A stretch of 64,000 nt of DNA from contig NZ_QGDO01000003.1 of assembly GCF_003149185.1 (NCBI RefSeq), positions 186,001 to 250,000 of the forward strand, read 5' to 3'. A program made the position numbers and the translations under genes. Below are positions 1 through 7,834 of the stretch, piece after piece (position 1 is the first letter of the stretch; every line of letters begins with the position of its first letter). The stretch is from Sediminitomix flava (GTDB taxonomy: Bacteria > Bacteroidota > Bacteroidia > Cytophagales > Flammeovirgaceae). The notes beneath the pieces were generated by a model. That model was not told where the DNA came from and ran no database searches. It saw nothing but the letters and a program-made list of their open reading frames with translations.

Positions 1-1843
1 ACTTCCTAAAACGCTTAAGATGTATCAAAAGAATTGGGATTTTATTATTGAAAAGAATTCGGAAGCACTTTCAGTATATACTTCTAAAGAAGGATTTAAA
101 GAACAACTTTCGTTAAGTATTGAGCGAATTGAATTGGTGATTTCAGAACTCAATCGTAAAGAAGCTGAATGGGTAAAAGCTGTTTTGGCTATCGAAGAGA
201 ATGTAAATAGCATTAAGCATTATGAGCAAAGTTTAGCCATTAGTACAGCTGCAGAGACGCAAGCAATTCTAAATGGTTTGAATGGTGGATATATCGCTCC
301 ATCTTCGGGAGGTGACCCAATCACGAATCCTGCAACGGTACCAACGGGTAGAAACTTGTATTCGATTGATGCGCAAAAAACACCTTCTCCAGAGGCTTGG
401 AATGTTGGAAAAGATCTAGCTAAAAACTTATTGAGTACACATTTCAAAAAGCATGGTAAATATCCTCAAAAGATCAGTTTTACACTTTGGCCAGGAGATT
501 TCATCGAAACAGAAGGAGCAATGGTTGCTCAAATATTTTATCTATTAGGAGTAGAACCTGTTCGTGATCCTTTCAAAAGAGTAATGGATATTCGTTTGAT
601 TCCTGAAAAAGAATTGGATAGACCTCGAATTGATGTAGTTGTGCAAACGGCAGGACAATTCCGTGATTTGGCAGCTTCTAGAATGTATTTGATCAATAAA
701 GCTGTTGCGATGGCTGCTGAGGCAAAAGATACCCAAGAGAATTTTGTCAAAAAAGGAGTTTTAGATGCTGAAAGATATATGAAAGAAAATGGTCTTTCTC
801 CAAAACAGGCCAGAGAATGGGCTACTCAACGTGTATTTGGAGGACAGAACAATACCTACGGAACAAATATCATGGGTATGGTAGAAGATGGAAGTGGTTG
901 GAATGATGAAGCCGAGATTGCGGAAACTTACCTCAATAATATGGGCGCAATCTATGATAAAGGGGAGAATTGGGGCGCATTCCAAAAAGGTGTATTTGAA
1001 GCTGCTCTTCAAAATACTGAAGTTGTCGTTCAGCCAAGAGAAAGTAATACTTGGGGTGGTCTGAGCCTCGATCACGTATATGAATTTATGGGTGGACTGA
1101 GTATGGCTGTTAGGCATGTCACAGGAGAAGATCCAGATGCATATTTCAATGATTTTAGAAATCCTTCTAAAGCCAAAGTACAAGATTTGAAAGAAGCACT
1201 TTGGGTAGAAGCACGTTCGACCTTGTTGAATCCGAAATACATCAAAGAATACATGAAAGGTGGTGCTTCTTCTGCCGAATCTTTTGCCGAGACTTTCCGA
1301 AATACTTATGGTTGGAACGTAATGAAGCCAAAGGAAATTGATAATTCATTGTGGAATAATCTGTATGATGTTTATGTGGAAGATCAACTTAATCTGAATG
1401 TACAGGCGTTTTTCGAAAGAGAAAATCCTTATGCCTTAGAAGAAATGACAGCTGTAATGCTTGAGACAATTCGGAAGGGATATTGGAAAGCAAGTGAGCA
1501 GCAAATTGCAAAGCTTTCAGAATTACATACCGAACTTATTCAAAAGCATAATGCAGGATGTAGTGGATTTGTATGTGACAATACAAAACTGAAAAGCTTT
1601 ATCTCTGAGCAGTTATCAGAAGAAAACCAACAAGCTTATGCTTCGGCATTAGAAAAAGTAAGAGAAGTACAGACAGAAGTGGAAGGAATGGTATTGGAGA
1701 AAGAAACATTGCAAGCTGATGAAACAAATGATCAGCCAAAGAATGCGGAAGAATCTTCCGATCAGACTATTCTTTTCCTACTTATCGGAATCGTGGCTGT
1801 AGTGATTTTTGTAGTAGCTGCAAAACGAGTGAAAAATGGCTAA
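1..1843 (+). CDS. hmuS: CobN-like large subunit (HmuS-type), 5' truncated by window
   Basis: This is the C-terminal part of a CobN/magnesium-chelatase-H-like protein. The frame is open from base 2 with no stop before the first ATG at 20, so the gene almost certainly begins upstream of the window. CobN-type features include the stretch LWPGDFIETEGAMVAQIF and the region around QTAGQFRDLAASRM, followed by a Trp/Asn-rich segment. A single C-terminal membrane helix (about residues 585-602 counted from the ATG) ends in a short basic tail, so the protein is probably membrane anchored. It overlaps the next gene by 8 bp and leads a tight four-gene set matching hmuS-hmuT-hmuU-hmuV of Porphyromonas/Bacteroides. 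HmuS homologues are linked to haem or other tetrapyrrole metal handling rather than aerobic cobalamin synthesis; the substrate here is inferred from that context. An alternative is a true CobN. Confidence 0.72.
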   Translation, partial: LPKTLKMYQKNWDFIIEKNSEALSVYTSKEGFKEQLSLSIERIELVISELNRKEAEWVKAVLAIEENVNSIKHYEQSLAISTAAETQAILNGLNGGYIAPSSGGDPITNPATVPTGRNLYSIDAQKTPSPEAWNVGKDLAKNLLSTHFKKHGKYPQKISFTLWPGDFIETEGAMVAQIFYLLGVEPVRDPFKRVMDIRLIPEKELDRPRIDVVVQTAGQFRDLAASRMYLINKAVAMAAEAKDTQENFVKKGVLDAERYMKENGLSPKQAREWATQRVFGGQNNTYGTNIMGMVEDGSGWNDEAEIAETYLNNMGAIYDKGENWGAFQKGVFEAALQNTEVVVQPRESNTWGGLSLDHVYEFMGGLSMAVRHVTGEDPDAYFNDFRNPSKAKVQDLKEALWVEARSTLLNPKYIKEYMKGGASSAESFAETFRNTYGWNVMKPKEIDNSLWNNLYDVYVEDQLNLNVQAFFERENPYALEEMTAVMLETIRKGYWKASEQQIAKLSELHTELIQKHNAGCSGFVCDNTKLKSFISEQLSEENQQAYASALEKVREVQTEVEGMVLEKETLQADETNDQPKNAEESSDQTILFLLIGIVAVVIFVVAAKRVKNG

Positions 1844-2531
1844 TCTTATCATTTTAGTCCAGTTTGCTTTTCTACTTGCTTTTACGACTTCGGTTGTACA
1901 AATGAGTTTATGGAAAATGAAATTACGTATGCTAGTAGCTTTACTACTAGCATGCATTTCTTATCTATCATTTGAATGGCTTCTGGATTTTAGTACCAAA
2001 CAAATAGATCAATGGATTGGACAAAATATTCAGCTACTTTCAACGATTAGTATTGCAGAAGCAATGTTATTTTTTGCTTTTAGCATTCTTCAACTAAAGC
2101 AAGAATCTGGTTACAGGCTAAAGAAGGTTTTAAGGCTTATTCGTTTTTACCCAAGTATTCTTTTGCTAGGTGGAATTCTATATTTTCAAAGTAAAATTTT
2201 TTACAGTTTTGATGGTATTGAATACCAGTATCTAGCCCTAGCTTTCGGCTTATCGATATTCATCTCAATTGGCTTGATTCCAATGATGCTGAAGTATGCA
2301 CATTTACCAAAGCAATTAAGAATTGAGTTGATCTACCTATTTCAAATTGCTCAGTTTTTCGCAGGAGTCTGTATGCTTATTTTGAGCCAATCTCAAAAGG
2401 AATTGGTCAAGATTAATGAATATGAATTAGCCCCTTTTATAGGCGTCTGTGTACTTACTGTCGTTCTTTTTATAGTGGGGTGGATTGGATACAAATTCAA
2501 GGATAAACTACAAACCAAATGGAAATTCTAA
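1836..2531 (+). CDS. Polytopic membrane protein, HmuT position
   Basis: A 231-residue integral membrane protein with about six hydrophobic helices (for example FAFLLAFTTSVVQMSLW near the start and FIGVCVLTVVLFIVGWIGY near the end). I recognise no catalytic motif. It sits between the CobN-like gene, which it overlaps by 8 bp, and the ExbB-like gene, which overlaps it by 13 bp, so translation of the three is probably coupled. By position and size it corresponds to HmuT of hmuSTUV operons, whose biochemical role is not settled. The assignment rests on gene order and topology, not on a recognised sequence family. Confidence 0.65.
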   Translation: MANLIILVQFAFLLAFTTSVVQMSLWKMKLRMLVALLLACISYLSFEWLLDFSTKQIDQWIGQNIQLLSTISIAEAMLFFAFSILQLKQESGYRLKKVLRLIRFYPSILLLGGILYFQSKIFYSFDGIEYQYLALAFGLSIFISIGLIPMMLKYAHLPKQLRIELIYLFQIAQFFAGVCMLILSQSQKELVKINEYELAPFIGVCVLTVVLFIVGWIGYKFKDKLQTKWKF

Positions 2532-3124
2532 ATCAAATATTATACTGGATCTCCACAGGACTGATGATTCCTGTAATGTTGATCTTATGTTTTTTCTTTA
2601 TCAGAGCATTATTGGCTATCGGAGGATTTTACGGACTTTATCAGAAACAATTGAAGTCTAGAAAATTCTTGGATGAATATCTACTTCAAATTGAGCGAAA
2701 AGGTATAGAGCGTTCGGAACTAGAAGATGATACAATGATTTCTTCATTTGTAGAGAAATTGATCAACAGTAGGTCTGCTGTATTCAGAGATAAAGTTTTG
2801 GATGATTATGAAATTGAAATGTCAAGAAAATTGACAAGTTCAAAACGCATGTCAAAGTTAGGTCCTGTATTAGGACTTTTAGGAACATTGATACCCATGG
2901 GCCCAGCCTTGGTTGGTTTGGCTTCTGGAGATATTGGATCAATGGCTCAGAATATGCAAGTTGCTTTTTCTACTACGGTAGTGGGGTTGGTGGTAGGAGC
3001 GATTGGTTTCTTACTTACTGAAATCAAACAAGGATGGTTTGCTAAAGAACTTTCTAATCTTACTTACATCGCAGATTTAATCACAGAAGAAAATGAGAAG
3101 AAGAAAGAACAAATTCTTAACTGA
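2519..3124 (+). CDS. hmuU: MotA/TolQ/ExbB family proton channel (HmuU-type)
   Basis: A 201-residue protein with an N-terminal helix (about residues 10-35), a charged cytoplasmic segment, then the family core KLGPVLGLLGTLIPMGPAL followed by a Thr-rich helix with FSTTVVGLVVGAIGF. This is the MotA/TolQ/ExbB signature. Such proteins form a proton-driven motor with a small single-helix partner, which here should be the DUF2149 protein encoded just downstream (32 bp overlap). Combined with the CobN-like protein it would energise a periplasmic or outer-membrane tetrapyrrole process. Family membership is clear; the energised reaction is inferred. Confidence 0.82.
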   Translation: MEILNQILYWISTGLMIPVMLILCFFFIRALLAIGGFYGLYQKQLKSRKFLDEYLLQIERKGIERSELEDDTMISSFVEKLINSRSAVFRDKVLDDYEIEMSRKLTSSKRMSKLGPVLGLLGTLIPMGPALVGLASGDIGSMAQNMQVAFSTTVVGLVVGAIGFLLTEIKQGWFAKELSNLTYIADLITEENEKKKEQILN

Positions 3125-3422
3125 AAGCACCGATGATCCTATTGCTTTGGTTGCCAATCTATTTGATGTATCCATGGTTTTTGCCGTAGCTCTGATGGTT
3201 GCATTAGTTACTCGTTTCAATATGACAGAAATCTTGACCCAAGAAGATTTTACAATGGTGAAAAACCCTGGGAAAGAGAATATGGAAATCATTACGAAAA
3301 AGGGGAAAGAAATCAATCGTTACAAACAGAATCAGACTAAGGGTAAATCAAATAAAAAAGGCAAACGTGTAGGTACAGCTTATGAGTTGGAAAGTGGTGA
3401 AATCATTTATGTACCCGAATAG
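3093..3422 (+). CDS. hmuV: DUF2149 protein, ExbD/TolR-like partner (HmuV-type)
   Basis: A 109-residue protein starting with an Arg/Lys cluster (MRRRKNKF), then DDPIALVANLFDVSMVFAVA, which is typical of the DUF2149 N-terminus: a short basic cytoplasmic tail and one membrane helix. The remainder is soluble and basic. Its start lies 32 bp inside the ExbB-like gene; this is the only start that preserves the family N-terminus. By analogy with ExbD/TolR it is probably the stator or peptidoglycan-side partner of the channel. It is the last gene of the operon and is followed by a terminator hairpin. Confidence 0.8.
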   Translation: MRRRKNKFLTESTDDPIALVANLFDVSMVFAVALMVALVTRFNMTEILTQEDFTMVKNPGKENMEIITKKGKEINRYKQNQTKGKSNKKGKRVGTAYELESGEIIYVPE

Positions 3423-3440
3423 AAATCATAAAATATGTCT

Positions 3441-3480
3441 AAGTCCAAATTAGAATAAAAACTAGTTTGGGCTTTTCTAT
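3441..3480 (+). terminator. Terminator of hmu-like operon
   Basis: AAGTCCAAATTAG (3441-3453) pairs with CTAGTTTGGGCTT (3462-3474) with two G-U pairs, followed by a T-rich stretch. The stem sequence closely resembles that of the terminator after the next gene. Confidence 0.7.
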
Positions 3481-3598
3481 TTATACTATATCTTTCTGTT
3501 TGTTTTTAAAGTAAACCAAGCGAATACTTCATCTTACTTTATGCTTATAGCGAGGTGAAAACTTTAATACTGATATATAACTCTATATGAATTAAACT

Positions 3599-4132
3599 AT
3601 GTCTATAGCTAAAATAGGAATCATAACAGTTAGTGATAGGGCGAGTGCAGGCGTATATGAAGATCTAAGTGGCAAAGCCATCATCGATACACTCAATGAA
3701 TATCTGACATCTGATTGGGAAGAAGTATATGAAGTGATTCCCGATGAGCAAGCGATTATAGAAAGCACAATCATTGATATGGTCGATAATCAAGATTGCT
3801 GTTTAGTAGTCACAACAGGGGGTACAGGTCCAGCGAAAAGAGATGTGACACCAGAAGCCACAGAAGCTGTTTGCGATCGAATGATGCCCGGTTTTGGAGA
3901 GTTGATGAGGGCAGAATCTTTAAAATTTGTGCCTACAGCCATTTTATCAAGACAAACGGCAGGCTTAAGAGCTAGCAGTTTGATCATAAATTTACCAGGA
4001 AAGCCAAAGTCAATACGAGAATGTTTGGATGCTGTTTTCCCAGCAGTACCTTATTGTATTGATCTTATGGAAGGACCTTATTTAGTTTGTAATGAAGAGG
4101 TCATCAAACCTTTCAGACCAAAGAAGAAGTAA
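3599..4132 (+). CDS. mogA: Molybdopterin adenylyltransferase (MogA/MoaB family)
   Basis: A 177-residue protein of the MoCF family. It adenylylates molybdopterin before molybdate insertion in cofactor synthesis and acts in the cytosol. Visible motifs are ITVSDRASAGVYED at the N-terminus, VVTTGGTGPAKRDVTPEA (residues about 72-89), PGFGELMR, and the Ser/Asn-Leu-Pro-Gly-Lys-Pro loop LPGKPKSIRE. The length fits MogA (about 175-195 residues). It appears to be a single-gene unit with its own terminator; no other molybdenum cofactor gene is in the window. MoaB is the main alternative because the families are close, but the SDRASAG start favours MogA. Confidence 0.88.
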   Translation: MSIAKIGIITVSDRASAGVYEDLSGKAIIDTLNEYLTSDWEEVYEVIPDEQAIIESTIIDMVDNQDCCLVVTTGGTGPAKRDVTPEATEAVCDRMMPGFGELMRAESLKFVPTAILSRQTAGLRASSLIINLPGKPKSIRECLDAVFPAVPYCIDLMEGPYLVCNEEVIKPFRPKKK

Positions 4133-4135
4133 TGA

Positions 4136-4180
4136 AAAAGCTCAAATTAGTTAGGTACTAGTTTGAGCTTTTAATTTTAT
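4136..4180. terminator. Bidirectional terminator between mogA and lrp-type gene
   Basis: AAAAGCTCAAATTAG (4136-4150) pairs with CTAGTTTGAGCTTTT (4158-4172), one G-U pair, 7-nt loop. A and T tracts flank it on both sides, so it can serve mogA on the plus strand and the convergent regulator gene on the minus strand. Confidence 0.8.
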
Positions 4181-4203
4181 TGATCTGATTATAAAAATCA
4201 TTA

Positions 4204-4677
4204 CTACAACCCAGTTTTATCTAAAATGATTTTAGTAGAGTACTTGATCTCCTCTAGTACAATTTGGCTTTCAATATCACTGATATTATGGATGGAAGAG
4301 AGCTCGTTTACAAGAAAATTTCGGAACTCTTGAATGTTTGAAAACCGAACCTTAGCCAAGAAGTCAAAACTACCTGAAGTGTGGTAAAATTCTACAACCT
4401 CTTTTAGTTTTTCCATACGTTTTACAAACTCATTTCTTTTTTCGGAGTGGTGGTCTTTGATCGTGATATTGATAAAAACAGTAATACTTTTTCCAATTAA
4501 ATCAGCATCTAGAAGGGCTACATACTGTTTAATAATTCCTGATTGTTGTAGTTTTTTTATCCGTTCGTAGATAGGGGTAGTCGTTAGCGCAAACTCCGAA
4601 GCCAATTCTTTAGCTGTGATCATGGCATTTTCTTGGAGTTTTTCAAGGATTCTGATATCAATATCGTCTAGTTTCAT
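4204..4677 (-). CDS. Lrp/AsnC family transcriptional regulator
   Basis: A 157-residue regulator. The N-terminus MKLDDIDIRILEKLQ leads into the winged helix (residues about 1-60, with ALTTTPIYERIKKLQQSGII as recognition helix region), followed by an alpha/beta RAM domain (about 65-150) that binds amino acids and drives oligomerisation. It is divergent from the arginine-decarboxylase-type gene; the 165-bp gap holds a 15-bp palindrome that fits the Lrp operator consensus well. It probably represses itself and controls the neighbouring decarboxylase gene in response to an amino acid. The effector is not visible from sequence. Confidence 0.88.
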   Translation of the reverse strand: MKLDDIDIRILEKLQENAMITAKELASEFALTTTPIYERIKKLQQSGIIKQYVALLDADLIGKSITVFINITIKDHHSEKRNEFVKRMEKLKEVVEFYHTSGSFDFLAKVRFSNIQEFRNFLVNELSSIHNISDIESQIVLEEIKYSTKIILDKTGL

Positions 4678-4705
4678 TTAAAATATATGTCAATTACTTA
4701 TTTGG

Positions 4706-4720
4706 TAGTAATTATTACTA
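4706..4720. promoter_or_regulatory. Putative Lrp-family operator
   Basis: TAGTAATTATTACTA is a perfect 15-bp palindrome 29 bp upstream of the regulator start codon. It matches 13 of 15 positions of the E. coli Lrp consensus YAGHAWATTWTDCTR. Its place in the divergent gap fits autoregulation plus control of the decarboxylase gene. Confidence 0.5.
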
Positions 4721-4728
4721 AAATAATA

Positions 4729-4754
4729 TTGTTATGCAAATAAATTCACTTTTG
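4729..4754 (+). promoter_or_regulatory. Possible promoter of decarboxylase gene
   Basis: TTG at 4729-4731 and CACTTTTG at 4747-4754 approximate the Bacteroidota -33 TTG and -7 TAnnTTTG elements, with slightly short spacing and one mismatch in the -7 box. It lies 9 bp downstream of the Lrp-like palindrome and about 90 bp before the start codon. Confidence 0.3.
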
Positions 4755-4842
4755 TATCTGAAATTTGGGGCTAAAATGACTAAATGTTAATTGTAATTTA
4801 GAACTTCAAAATACAACCTAGTGTTTGTATGAGTCGAAGCCA

Positions 4843-6237
4843 ATGAAGAATAAATATAGAGACTTAATAGAGCAGACCTTTGACTTTCCTCAAGCAGAGT
4901 TTCAGCTAGCTGACAATCAACTTCATTTCCATCATATTGATTTGAATGCACTTGTAAAGAAGTATGGAACACCCTTCAAGTTTTCATATTTACCTGTGAT
5001 CGGTGAAAAGATTGATTTATGTAGACAGTGGTTTCAGAACGCATTTGAAGAGCATAATTATAAGGGGAAATACCATTATAGCTATTGCACAAAAAGTTCT
5101 CATTTTGATTTTGTACTTAAAGAATGTCTCAAAAAACAAGTAAACATTGAGACATCATCAGCTTTTGATATTGATATTATCATTTACCTTTTCAATCAAG
5201 GTTTACTCAATGATGATATCTATGTTTTATGTAATGGTTATAAGACAAAGGAGTATATACTCAAGATAGCAGAGCTAATTGATTTAGGTTTTCATAGAAT
5301 CATACCCATCATTGATAGTTTTGACGAGTTTGAAATTTTAGATGAAATGATCGATACTCCTCTGGAAATTGGAATTCGAATTGCATCTGAAGAAGATCCT
5401 AAGTTTGAGTTTTATACTTCTAGACTCGGTATTGGCTATAAGGATATTGTTCCTTTCTTCAAAAAAAGATTGAAAGGGCATCCGAAGTTTAAAGTTTCAA
5501 TGCTGCATTTCTTCGTGAATACAGGAATTAGAGATAATGCCTACTATTGGAACGAACTTCGAAAATTCATAAATGTTTACACAGATCTGATTAAGGCGGA
5601 TGCCCCAATTTGTCATCTAGATATTGGAGGTGGATTTCCCATAAAAAACTCTCTTGCATTTGAGTTTGACTATCAGTACATGATTACTGAAATCGTTGCT
5701 CAGATTAAGCAAGAAGCAGAAAGTGTCGGAGCAGAACATCCTAATATTTTTACGGAGTTTGGTTCATTTACTGTCGCAGAATCTGGAGGAACAATTTATT
5801 CTGTAGTGAATCAGAAGAAACAGAATGACAAAGAGCAATGGAATATGATTGATAGCTCTTTTATGACGACACTGCCAGACACATGGGCTATAAATAAACG
5901 CTTTGTAATGCTGCCGATAAATAGGTGGGGAGATAAATACGAACGTGTTTTTTTGGGTGGAATGACTTGTGATAGTGATGATTATTACAACTCAGAACAG
6001 CATATCAATGCTATTTATCTGCCAGAATTTAAAATGAATGATCCACTTTATATTGGCTTTTTCAATACAGGGGCTTATCAAGAATCTATTTCAGGATATG
6101 GTGGAATTAAACACTGTTTGATTCCTTCTCCAAAGCATATCATTATTGATAAAGATGAAAATGGAGCGTTTACAGATTATGTGTATCGAGAAGAACAAAC
6201 AAGCCAAGATATGTTACAGGTATTGGGTTACAGGTAA
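4843..6237 (+). CDS. PLP-dependent arginine decarboxylase family protein
   Basis: A 464-residue fold-type III (alanine-racemase-like) decarboxylase of the type annotated as arginine decarboxylase in Bacteroidota. I chose the ATG at 4843 over an upstream TTG at 4825 because MKNKYRDLIEQTFDFPQ is the usual N-terminus. The PLP lysine is probably K84 in YCTKSSHF. LDIGGGFPIKNS is the glycine loop binding the phosphate, and GGMTCDSDDYYNSEQH carries the Cys-Asp pair of the active site near the C-terminus. Expected reaction: arginine to agmatine for polyamine synthesis, in the cytosol; substrate identity is inferred from family annotation. It stands alone, divergent from the Lrp-type regulator, and has a strong terminator. 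Confidence 0.8.
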   Translation: MKNKYRDLIEQTFDFPQAEFQLADNQLHFHHIDLNALVKKYGTPFKFSYLPVIGEKIDLCRQWFQNAFEEHNYKGKYHYSYCTKSSHFDFVLKECLKKQVNIETSSAFDIDIIIYLFNQGLLNDDIYVLCNGYKTKEYILKIAELIDLGFHRIIPIIDSFDEFEILDEMIDTPLEIGIRIASEEDPKFEFYTSRLGIGYKDIVPFFKKRLKGHPKFKVSMLHFFVNTGIRDNAYYWNELRKFINVYTDLIKADAPICHLDIGGGFPIKNSLAFEFDYQYMITEIVAQIKQEAESVGAEHPNIFTEFGSFTVAESGGTIYSVVNQKKQNDKEQWNMIDSSFMTTLPDTWAINKRFVMLPINRWGDKYERVFLGGMTCDSDDYYNSEQHINAIYLPEFKMNDPLYIGFFNTGAYQESISGYGGIKHCLIPSPKHIIIDKDENGAFTDYVYREEQTSQDMLQVLGYR

Positions 6238-6282
6238 CATCAGAGTTTTAGAATGTTTGATTTATAATCTGTTTTTATAATG

Positions 6283-6320
6283 AAAATCGGAGTCGACACC
6301 TATCGACTCCGATTTTTTTT
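6283..6320 (+). terminator. Strong rho-independent terminator
   Basis: AAAATCGGAGTCGA (6283-6296) pairs with TCGACTCCGATTTT (6303-6316) around a 6-nt loop, followed by an eight-T run overlapping the stem end. It ends the decarboxylase transcript and separates it from the convergent lipoprotein gene. Confidence 0.9.
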
Positions 6321-6349
6321 TATGATCTAAAAAGTAAACAGGAATAAAC

Positions 6350-7597
6350 CTAGTTGACTTGCAAGATCAATTGTTGACCTGTAGTGATTAAGCCAGGAAT
6401 GTAAAAATCTAGCTTTCCGTTGAAGTTTGCTCCAGCAGGAATATTCCAAGTTGCTAACCACTGACGAGGAGCAGTTGGAGTTGTATAAATATTTTTCACG
6501 ACTCCATTCATACGTAACGGTCCGTTATAAGTGAAAGAAGGACTGTTTACACTATTGGTGTAATTAGATGCGAAGTACAAGGTAACCTGTTTGGCAGTGC
6601 TATTCGGATTGTTCATTGCTAAAGTAATATCATAGCGGTGTCCGTAGTTTCCGTAGGTCTTATCGGCAGAGTCAGAAAGGCGTGTTACTGCTGGCGCATT
6701 CTGATCTTGTTGATACACTCCATTGTAAGCAAATTTACCACTTGTGTTCAATGCAAATCCTATGTAAGACTGCGAAGAAGGCAGCGAAATATCGGTACTA
6801 CCTACCCATTCACTACTTTCATAAACACCTGCCTCACGTCCGTAAGCATTAGGGTTTGGAGAATAAATATCTCCATTAGCAGGTCCGCTCTGAGACTTGT
6901 TTATGGCATCTGTCAAACTACCCGTAGAGGTAACAACAGTATATACATAAGCACCAGCACTAGCAGTTACTTCAAATCTACCATCAATCATACTGTTATT
7001 GGCTACAGGGAGTCTCGCTATTTCATAAGCCTTGTATTTGTTGATGTTTACATTAGAGAAAGAGTAGCGTGGAGTGTTGTTTAGCCAATCTTTAGCGACA
7101 TGAAAACTCTGACCTGTTCCAGCTCCTAAAAGAGGTTTTTCAGAGTTGGTGTACATAGAACCTTTACCCGAAACTGTAATAGCTGAATTATTCGGGTTAG
7201 TGACAAGTATGTGTACATACTTTTGACTTCCAGATTGGTTGATGTGGAAAAGGTAGATCGGAAATGTACCTGAAAGAGGTGTTGGAGCACCTCCACGAGT
7301 TGCATCTGTACGAGAGTTTTGCATGAGCCACCCCGTTCCTCTAAAAATTTCAGGGTTGTTACTTTTCCATACTTCTTTTTCTGTAGGTTGACCACCCAAA
7401 TCTTCAAGCTGATCCAAAGGAACAATACTTGAAATAGAACCTGGTGTCCAATCTGCTTGAGTAACAGCAGACCTCAAATGACTACTCTGAGATGGGATTT
7501 GGTCATTGATTTCTTGTTGAAGTTGCGATTCTTCATGACAAGCACTCAATGAGAGTAAGCCAATCATCATTGAAATGGCAAGAGATGCTCTTTTCAT
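6350..7597 (-). CDS. DUF3370-like lipoprotein
   Basis: A 415-residue exported lipoprotein: the signal peptide ends in a lipobox LSLSAC with Cys20. No enzyme motif is visible. The body resembles DUF3370 proteins, mostly known from cyanobacteria: SNNPEIFRGTGWLMQ early, a G-x-FPIYLFHIN strand, YVHILVTNPNNSAI, a mid YESSEWVG segment, and YGNYGHRYDITLAMNNPNS followed by a beta-rich end. It looks all-beta, two-domain and surface or periplasmic. No partner gene is adjacent: neighbours are the convergent decarboxylase and a same-strand dioxygenase about 240 bp upstream. The family call comes from remembered pattern similarity, so it is tentative; the function is unknown. Confidence 0.62.
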   Translation of the reverse strand: MKRASLAISMMIGLLSLSACHEESQLQQEINDQIPSQSSHLRSAVTQADWTPGSISSIVPLDQLEDLGGQPTEKEVWKSNNPEIFRGTGWLMQNSRTDATRGGAPTPLSGTFPIYLFHINQSGSQKYVHILVTNPNNSAITVSGKGSMYTNSEKPLLGAGTGQSFHVAKDWLNNTPRYSFSNVNINKYKAYEIARLPVANNSMIDGRFEVTASAGAYVYTVVTSTGSLTDAINKSQSGPANGDIYSPNPNAYGREAGVYESSEWVGSTDISLPSSQSYIGFALNTSGKFAYNGVYQQDQNAPAVTRLSDSADKTYGNYGHRYDITLAMNNPNSTAKQVTLYFASNYTNSVNSPSFTYNGPLRMNGVVKNIYTTPTAPRQWLATWNIPAGANFNGKLDFYIPGLITTGQQLILQVN

Positions 7598-7754
7598 CTT
7601 GTTATTGGTATAAGTTTTTAAATAAGTTACTTATAGTAAGGAGTTTATTAATTGTAATATGTACTCTTTTATGCTTTGTTATTTTTTAAGAGCATCATGT
7701 TGAGTGTTTATTATTTAAAGATTTTTAAGGTGAGAAATAGATAGTAGTTAAGGG

Positions 7755-7800
7755 GAAATTAAAAAATAAACCACCTTAGGTTACTTCCTAAGGTGGTTTA
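7755..7800 (-). terminator. Terminator of the PhyH-family gene
   Basis: TAAACCACCTTAGG (7767-7780) pairs perfectly with CCTAAGGTGGTTTA (7787-7800), 14 bp and 6-nt loop. Read on the minus strand the hairpin is followed by a TTTTTT run, so it ends the gene at 7835-8539. Confidence 0.85.
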
Positions 7801-7834
7801 ATACGTATATCAATGATAAATATATGCCCTAGTT

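Noticed and set aside
3441-4172. Two similar terminator hairpins (after hmuV and mogA) as a duplicated regulatory element
   Set aside because: Both are ordinary A/T-flanked terminators; similarity of about 13 bp in AT-rich stems is weak evidence for duplication.
6638-7084. 148-codon frame antisense to the DUF3370-like gene
   Set aside because: Arg/Ser-rich shadow of a lipoprotein gene with clear signal peptide on the other strand.
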